From the NCBI GenBank assembly GCA_013054445.1, contig JAAMPI010001639.1:1-11931 (forward strand): a stretch of 11,931 bases of DNA, in the 5' to 3' direction. The stretch is from Cudoniella acicularis (lineage: Eukaryota > Ascomycota > Leotiomycetes > Helotiales > Helotiaceae). Of the stretch, positions 6,943-11,931 are shown piece after piece. How positions within the stretch are numbered: the first letter of the stretch is position 1; every line of letters begins with the position of its first letter. The position numbers and the translations under genes are program-made. The notes beneath the pieces are model-generated. The model was not told where the DNA came from. It saw nothing but the letters and a program-made list of their open reading frames with translations, and made no database searches.

Positions 6943-8871
6943 AGCAGACCTCGCGCATTCACCTATTCGATTCCGGCAGGATGAATCACTCTACCTCTCT
7001 ATTCCTAGACCGGTCATATTGAGAAAGCCATTGCAAACACAAGCGGATTCAAAAGATCAACGAGGCACCGAACAACCCGAATCAAATCAGAATATGACAA
7101 AGTCTCGGCAGATGGAGGACGAACAACTTGAGAAGGAGAATTTGGAGGCACGCCCGAACATACCACCGTGGCCCGAACTTTCGCTGAGGAGTTCAACTCC
7201 AGTTCTCAGCAACATGTACCTCAGCCCAGGTGCTGCTAATTCCTCGGCCAGTAGAACTGGATCGTCTCCTACCCTAAACGTTCGGCCCTCGACCGCTACA
7301 TCGTCCGTCTATCCCGAAAGCCTACCTACCTCTACCAAGTCTTCGGGTTCATATGTGCAAAAGGCATTTCGGGAAGTGTGCCATTTCGCGGGAGGCTCGT
7401 TCGCCATCCATCTGAAAGCACGAAACACTTCAGCATCTTGAGACATTCACATGGCCTCGTATTTTATCAAGGAAGCAGTACTTCACTCGCCATCTCCATT
7501 TTTTCGGACGCGCCAATGCTGGCAGATCGCACTCTATGGCTGCAGAGCAAAGGCTGGAGTGGTAAAACGGGAATGTGGGCTCGTGCCTTTTTTGGTCAAA
7601 ATGGAAGCTGGATAGACGTTACTCCTACGATAAGCATAGGATCGGACCTGCTCAACCCTAGTGACGAGCGGGCTTGGCAGCGAGATATAAACTCTTTTCG
7701 GAAGAGAACGAGCGCGAAAATTCGAGAGAGACATCGACTTCGAGAGACAGTCGTTGTTCGCATTCCTGCCCAGGCTGGTGATGGATACTTTCAATTGGTG
7801 CTTTGCTTGGGACAGAAAAAGAAGGTGTTGTGTACTAGCCCAACCTTTCGATTGATGTCCCTGTCAACGAACCCAAGCTCTATTAAGGGTGCTAGTCTGA
7901 GTACATTGCCGCTCGAAATTGGTGCGTTGGCATTGAGCACCTACGCCATGAAGACGGCTGGAGCAGTTACTGCGCCTGCAAGAGCTTTAGCGCATAACCA
8001 AGTTCAGAAGTATGTGCCATCTTGGGCGGTGCAGAAAGCTGTTTCCCTCGAGGTACATAACTCTGGACTTCAAGATAGAGTCAAATCTACACTCAGTGAT
8101 GGAAATTCTCTTTATGAGCAACATCGAGCTGGCTCTTTTATGGTGGTTGGAGGTGCAGAAGTGTCTTTCGAAGACGGACCAACAGCGCCATACCCAATCC
8201 ATTTCACTTCGCGCAGCGGCCCAGGAATGGGTAAAGAAGCCGAAATGTCCAATTTTCCAGTTGTGACTCTAGGCAGAGTCCCCAATCATATCTCATTACA
8301 ACTCTATGGATACTATTTCGGTTGGTGTCGATTTAAAAGCGACGACAAGGAAACTTCTGTGTCTGATGAGGATGGATTAGAGCAAGTCGTATTATCAGCC
8401 CTGCTTCCAGATGCAAGTCAGCTACACCGTGCGAACTTTGTAGAAGCAAACACGAAGAGATTTATGCTTCGCATCGCGACCGAATTGGATGAGACTATTT
8501 TCATTGATAAGGCCTGTGAGATATGGATATTGGGTTTTCTGCGACCAGATCAGCCGGCTCAACGCGCAAACATTGCGAAAGGTATTGAAGCTGGTGACGC
8601 CGCGGCCGAAGAAGCATCAACGCTGGCAGAAATCAATGACATCTCAATGATCCAAGCAATCTTAGACCAGCCATCTTGGAGCTTTGAAACTGTTCTTGAG
8701 AAGAGACGCTTGGAGAACAGCGGAGGAGTCAAAGCAGGCTATGCCAATGCGAGGTTGGCTGCCCAGAGGCAGTTAGATCGGATACCATTACATAAAATGG
8801 GTTTAAGGACCGAGTCCGACAAAATGAAGGATAAATGTGTTACGATGAACGGATTCTATGTTCCAAGATGA
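6878..8871 (+). CDS. conserved fungal protein with degenerate riboflavin-kinase-like domain; one-base frameshift
   Basis: The gene is read as two overlapping frames: 6878 to about 7396, then about 7397 to 8871. Frame 1 reaches AFREVCHFAGG and frame 2 continues with VRHPSESTKHFSILRHSHGL, which is one continuous conserved segment in this Pezizomycotina family. Restoring one base near 7396-7400 gives exactly 664 codons plus stop. No intron of plausible size fits. The N-terminal ~165 residues are Ser/Pro/Gln-rich and probably disordered (DPPPY at about residues 16-20). The middle contains conserved FYQG, AISIFSD and TLWLQSKGW segments. The C-terminal part (about 8150-8620) resembles riboflavin kinase: APYPIHF, a PGMGKEAEMSNFP loop, YGYYFGWCRF and EIWILGFLRPDQP echo the flavokinase GxGRG..PTAN, YYGW and GFIRPE segments. 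The PTAN metal/ATP motif is not preserved, so flavokinase activity is doubtful. I recall such proteins carrying riboflavin-kinase or LipA/NB-ARC labels, but the true function is unknown. The frameshift may be a sequencing error or a recent inactivation. Confidence 0.72.
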
Positions 8872-9307
8872 TTAAAATTGCTTCTTCAAGCGGGAAGGGG
8901 AGATCTTGCACGAATTTTTCCAATTGCTACGGTCCGATCACGTACGAAAACCCCGGCGAAACATCTCGATTGGCAAAGGAGTGCAAAGCTCTCGAGTCTT
9001 GACAAACGTCGACCTGAATCATTCCCCATGTTTATGTAGACTTATTCTACTTTAAGCTTCAATCCAGGGAAAATAGATCCATTGTGGCGCATTTTCAGAA
9101 CTTCTACGTGTTTCTACGTACAATGTGGAGGTCGTACTCCCTATCGCTACACAAGGGGAGAATCCAACAAAAACTGACGATGCTTCTGATTGGTCAAACC
9201 ACTAGCGAAAACCCCTGAGTTAGTGCATCATTGGATGTTCCTGAAGGCTAGATTCCCCCGGGATTTTGGGGTGAAATGAAACATCCGCATCTCACGTTTC
9301 AAACAAA

Positions 9308-9413
9308 AAATTCTCGATCAAAGTTTCAAGATGCCTTCAACAAGCTCAGACGAACAGCAGTGCCAATTGCAACTTCTAGAACTATTCTCGGGAAAGGAAA
9401 TTCTCGACAAAGT
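9308..9413. repeat. imperfect direct repeat pair
   Basis: AAATTCTCGATCAAAGT (9308-9324) recurs as AAATTCTCGACAAAGT (9398-9413), differing by one missing T. The copies are about 90 bp apart, some 275-380 bp upstream of the GH51 start. They could be a local duplication or a paired binding site; there is no further evidence. Confidence 0.35.
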
Positions 9414-9612
9414 CTAATGAAGATTCAGCTAGTTGCCGGTGACTTTTAGGTATTTCCCCCCAGCTTTTAAAGGGGCATCGCAGATTGGGTCAGTGGCGAG
9501 GAAGGATATTGCTATGGCTGTGCCCGAGCAAACCTTATTCTTTGACCAGGGGTGTTTGGAAATCCTTCCGGGCTGAGTTAGGAGAACGGAGATAGTACAA
9601 AGGCAATAATAG

Positions 9613-9617
9613 TATAA
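9613..9617 (+). promoter_or_regulatory. TATA-like element of the GH51 gene
   Basis: TATAA within ATAGTATAACGG lies 70 bp upstream of the ATG at 9688, which leaves room for a short leader. This is the only TATA-like site close to that start. Fungal promoters often lack TATA, so the call is tentative. Confidence 0.3.
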
Positions 9618-9687
9618 CGGCAATCGTCTGAATTTTGAATTCGTTACCGTCGCCATTTGTTTCGCAATCTTTTTTTTCTTGGTTCTA

Positions 9688-11931
9688 ATGTTGCTTTTTA
9701 ATTTTTCTGTCTTGGTTCTCCTATTAACCAAAAGTGTTGTTTCGTTGAATCTTACAGTTGCGCCAAGTGGTGGAAATGCCTCAAGTCCTCTTTTATATGG
9801 TCTTCTCTACGAGGTTCGTCTCCTGATCTAAAGTTGCAAAGTCTACTAACATAGCTCAGGATGTTTACCATTCGGGAGATGGCGGATTATATAGCGAGCT
9901 GATACAAAATCGTGCATTTCAAGGTTCAATTCAAAATGCTCAATCATCTACAGAACGAAGTCTTCAATTTTGGCATACCTTTGGATTAGATACCCTCACG
10001 CTAGACAACTCGCCTGTTTTACTTTCTGAAGCCTTACCTTACCACATGCGCGTTGATGTTGCGCAAGGGGCCACTGGCCCTACTGGATTCTGGAATGAGG
10101 GATTTGCAGGTATGAACATAACGACCAAGACTCGATATGCTGCAAACTTTTATCTTCGCGGAGATTACACAGGGCAGATCGATTGTGCCTTTTACAGCAA
10201 TACTACTGGTAAAACTCTAGGCACGACTACCTTTCAAGTAGCTCAAAGCGAAACAAACGGTTGGGTGAAATACAGCCAAACATTTACCATCACAGATTCA
10301 GCACCTGATGAGAAGAATACATTTAGCCTCATATTTGATGGCGCAAGTGTTGCGGGGAAAAGTCTTCGCTTCAATTTGATCAGTGTTTTCCAACAGACTT
10401 ACAAAAATTCGAATAATGGACTGCGAATGGACCTCGCAGAAGGAGTCAATGCTATTGGGGGAAAGTTTCTCCGCTTGCCGGGTGGGAATAACATGGAGGG
10501 TGTCGGTTCTCCGTGGCGATGGAAGTGGAATGAAACGATTGGACCTATTGAAAATCGACCTGGGCGTCCAGGAACCTGGGGGTATCCCAACACGGATGGA
10601 CTAGGATTGCTAGAGATGTTGCAGGTACGTTCCCCCTCTCTGGCATTTAAGTTTAATCAGCTTACACGTGATTAGTGGACCATAGATATGGACCTGGAGA
10701 TCCTCCTGGCTGTTTGGGGAGGCTTGTTTCTCAATGGTGACATTATTACCGAGGAGGATCTTCAACCATATGTCGATGATGTACTCAACGAGCTTGAGTT
10801 TTTGATGGTAAGCACCTAAACACTCGATCTATATGCAATTCCTCACATTAACAGGGTCCGAATACAACTCAATATGGCGCTCTTCGAGCATCTCTCGGTT
10901 ACCCAGACCCATTTAAGATCAAATACTTCGAAATCAGTAACGAGGATTTCCTGAACGGCGGAAAACCTTCCTATATCGGTACCATTCCCTCCCCTCCATC
11001 ATTCCAAACTCATTACTAACTTTTCTCAAATCAAAGCCTATCGATTCAACGCCTTTAACGACGCAATCAAAAAAGCATATCCAGACGCCATTACCGTCTC
11101 GAGCATCGACACTAATGAACTTAACCCCCCTAATCCACCAAATACAATCACTGATCTGCATCTCTACCAAAATGTCGACCAGACTATCGCCCTCTTCAAC
11201 GCCTATGACAATAGACCTCGCTCGCAGCCCCTACTTGTCGGCGAATACGCAACCAGTAAGCACAATCCATTTCTATTTTGTTTTTATTCCCTTCCCTTCT
11301 TAACCCCCTTTTTATGTTACGTACTACTGTTGGCAATATGCTCCACCCTCCCTGCCTCCCCTTTCCTTTCTCCCCTAAGATAAACCATAAAACAGAGCTA
11401 ACCTCTCCCCAAAGTTGCTGACTCCACCACTCCCCAAGGCCAACAACTCGACAATCCCACCCTCGAATCCGCCACTTCTGAAGCCATCATGTTCCTCGGT
11501 CTGGAACGTAATTCCGACCTCGTAATGGGTAGCTGCCACGGCGCACTCATCAAAAGCCTACACGACGAACCAGACAACGTTGCTATGATGAAACATACCC
11601 CTAATGCTATCGTGTACTCGATGTCTTACTACGTCGCCAAACTCTTTGCTTCGAACTACGGCTCTTCAACCGTACTAACAAGTTCCGATTCTGGTTATGG
11701 GCCTTTATATTGGTCTACGACGAAAGATGATAAGGAGGTATACTATGTTAAGATTGTTAATTTTGCTGGACAAGCGAGCACACTGGTGACGGTGAATGTT
11801 GGGGGAGGGGGAAACGCGACGTTGATTCAATTAACGGCGCCAAACAGGTATAGCACGAATGGGTTGGGGAATGAGACGAGTGTTTGGGGTGAGAGTGTGG
11901 TGCAGAAAGGGACGGATGGGGCGTATAGTTT
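9688..11931 (+). CDS. secreted GH51 alpha-L-arabinofuranosidase, six exons seen, 3' end beyond window
   Basis: Extracellular enzyme removing terminal alpha-L-arabinofuranosyl residues from arabinan and arabinoxylan by a retaining mechanism. Exons: 9688-9813, 9860-10624, 10676-10807, 10855-10978, 11037-11255, and 11415 to the window end. Introns are 46, 51, 47, 58 and 159 nt, with good GT-AG ends and CTAAC-like branch sites (TACTAAC in intron 1, GCTAAC in intron 5). All phases join cleanly to about 627 residues, close to the usual fungal length, so little is missing. Residues 1-19 are a signal peptide (MLLFNFSVLVLLLTKSVVS). Family landmarks in order: SSPLLYGLLYED, HSGDGGLYSELIQNRAFQGS, FLRLPGGNNMEG, WRWKWNETIGP, NTDGLGLLE, LNGD. 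KYFEISNEDFLNGG carries the predicted acid/base Glu371, DLHLY follows, and PLLVGEYAT carries the predicted nucleophile Glu452. Oddities are Ser369 where Gly usually precedes NED, and WTIDMDLE in place of the common WCEDMGLE. The start was chosen because the in-frame ATG at 9688 gives a complete signal peptide. Confidence 0.92.

Larger units (their letters stand above)
8872..9687. other. intergenic spacer upstream of the arabinofuranosidase gene
   Basis: About 0.8 kb holding the 3' flank of the riboflavin-kinase-like gene and the promoter of the GH51 gene. An ATG at 9331 opens only 28 codons (stop 9415-9417). The - open frame 9429-9731 is rich in Lys at one end, overlaps the GH51 signal peptide on the opposite strand and shows no domain, so it is not called. 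TTCTACGT occurs twice close together (about 9101-9119). Confidence 0.5.

Noticed and set aside
7371..7394. Tiny intron to explain the frame change in the riboflavin-kinase-like gene
   Set aside because: The only GT-AG option is about 20 nt, far below the size fungi can splice; a missing base explains the data better.
9331..9417. 28-codon ORF beginning MPSTSSDEQQCQ
   Set aside because: Too short, no splice donor leading to a further exon was seen, and no homology is recognised.
9429..9731. 100-aa frame on -
   Set aside because: Overlaps the GH51 signal peptide antisense, has low-complexity Lys-rich start and no family features.
10934..11170. 78-aa frame on - over the GH51 gene
   Set aside because: Antisense shadow covering exon 4, an intron and exon 5.

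Overview
The window looks like nuclear DNA of a filamentous ascomycete, probably a Leotiomycete-like Pezizomycotina; the class is inferred from protein character and was not tested. The reasons are split genes with short GT-AG introns (46-159 nt) carrying CTAAC-type branch points, a Ser/Thr-rich GPI-type secreted protein, families typical of Pezizomycotina, and AT-rich, repeat-bearing spacers with C-to-T-like decay. I see no bacterial operon, tRNA, rRNA or CRISPR array.

Layout from left to right. Bases 1-108 may be the 3' coding tail of a decayed DNA transposon, followed by a long spacer. A two-exon NmrA-like NAD(P)-binding protein gene runs on + (1208-2280). Just downstream is a striking, almost wholly palindromic, TA-flanked element of about 276 bp (2493-2772) that can fold into one long hairpin. 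A multi-pass membrane protein gene on - (3006-3943) is broken by two in-frame stops, both explainable as CpA-to-TpA changes; it is called a pseudogene. An AT-rich block (4112-4555) is bracketed by a 9-bp direct repeat and may be a degenerate non-autonomous transposon. A three-exon gene on - (4802-5616) encodes a BIM1/X325-type, LPMO-like, GPI-anchored copper-binding protein.

A spacer of about 1.2 kb separates it from a divergent + gene (6878-8871). That gene encodes a conserved fungal protein with a degenerate riboflavin-kinase-like C-terminal domain, and it is interrupted by one apparent missing base near 7396-7400. The last gene, starting at 9688 on + and running off the window at 11931, is a secreted GH51 alpha-L-arabinofuranosidase with at least six exons.

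The genes do not form an obvious pathway or cluster. Two encode secreted or surface proteins (the copper-binding protein and the arabinan/arabinoxylan-degrading enzyme); the others look like intracellular or membrane housekeeping-type or regulatory proteins. The most unusual signals are the nested palindromic element, the pattern of gene decay, clustered TTGCTC copper-response-like hexamers upstream of the copper-protein gene, and the single-base frameshift in the riboflavin-kinase-like gene. I found no convincing sign of a wholly new multi-gene system.
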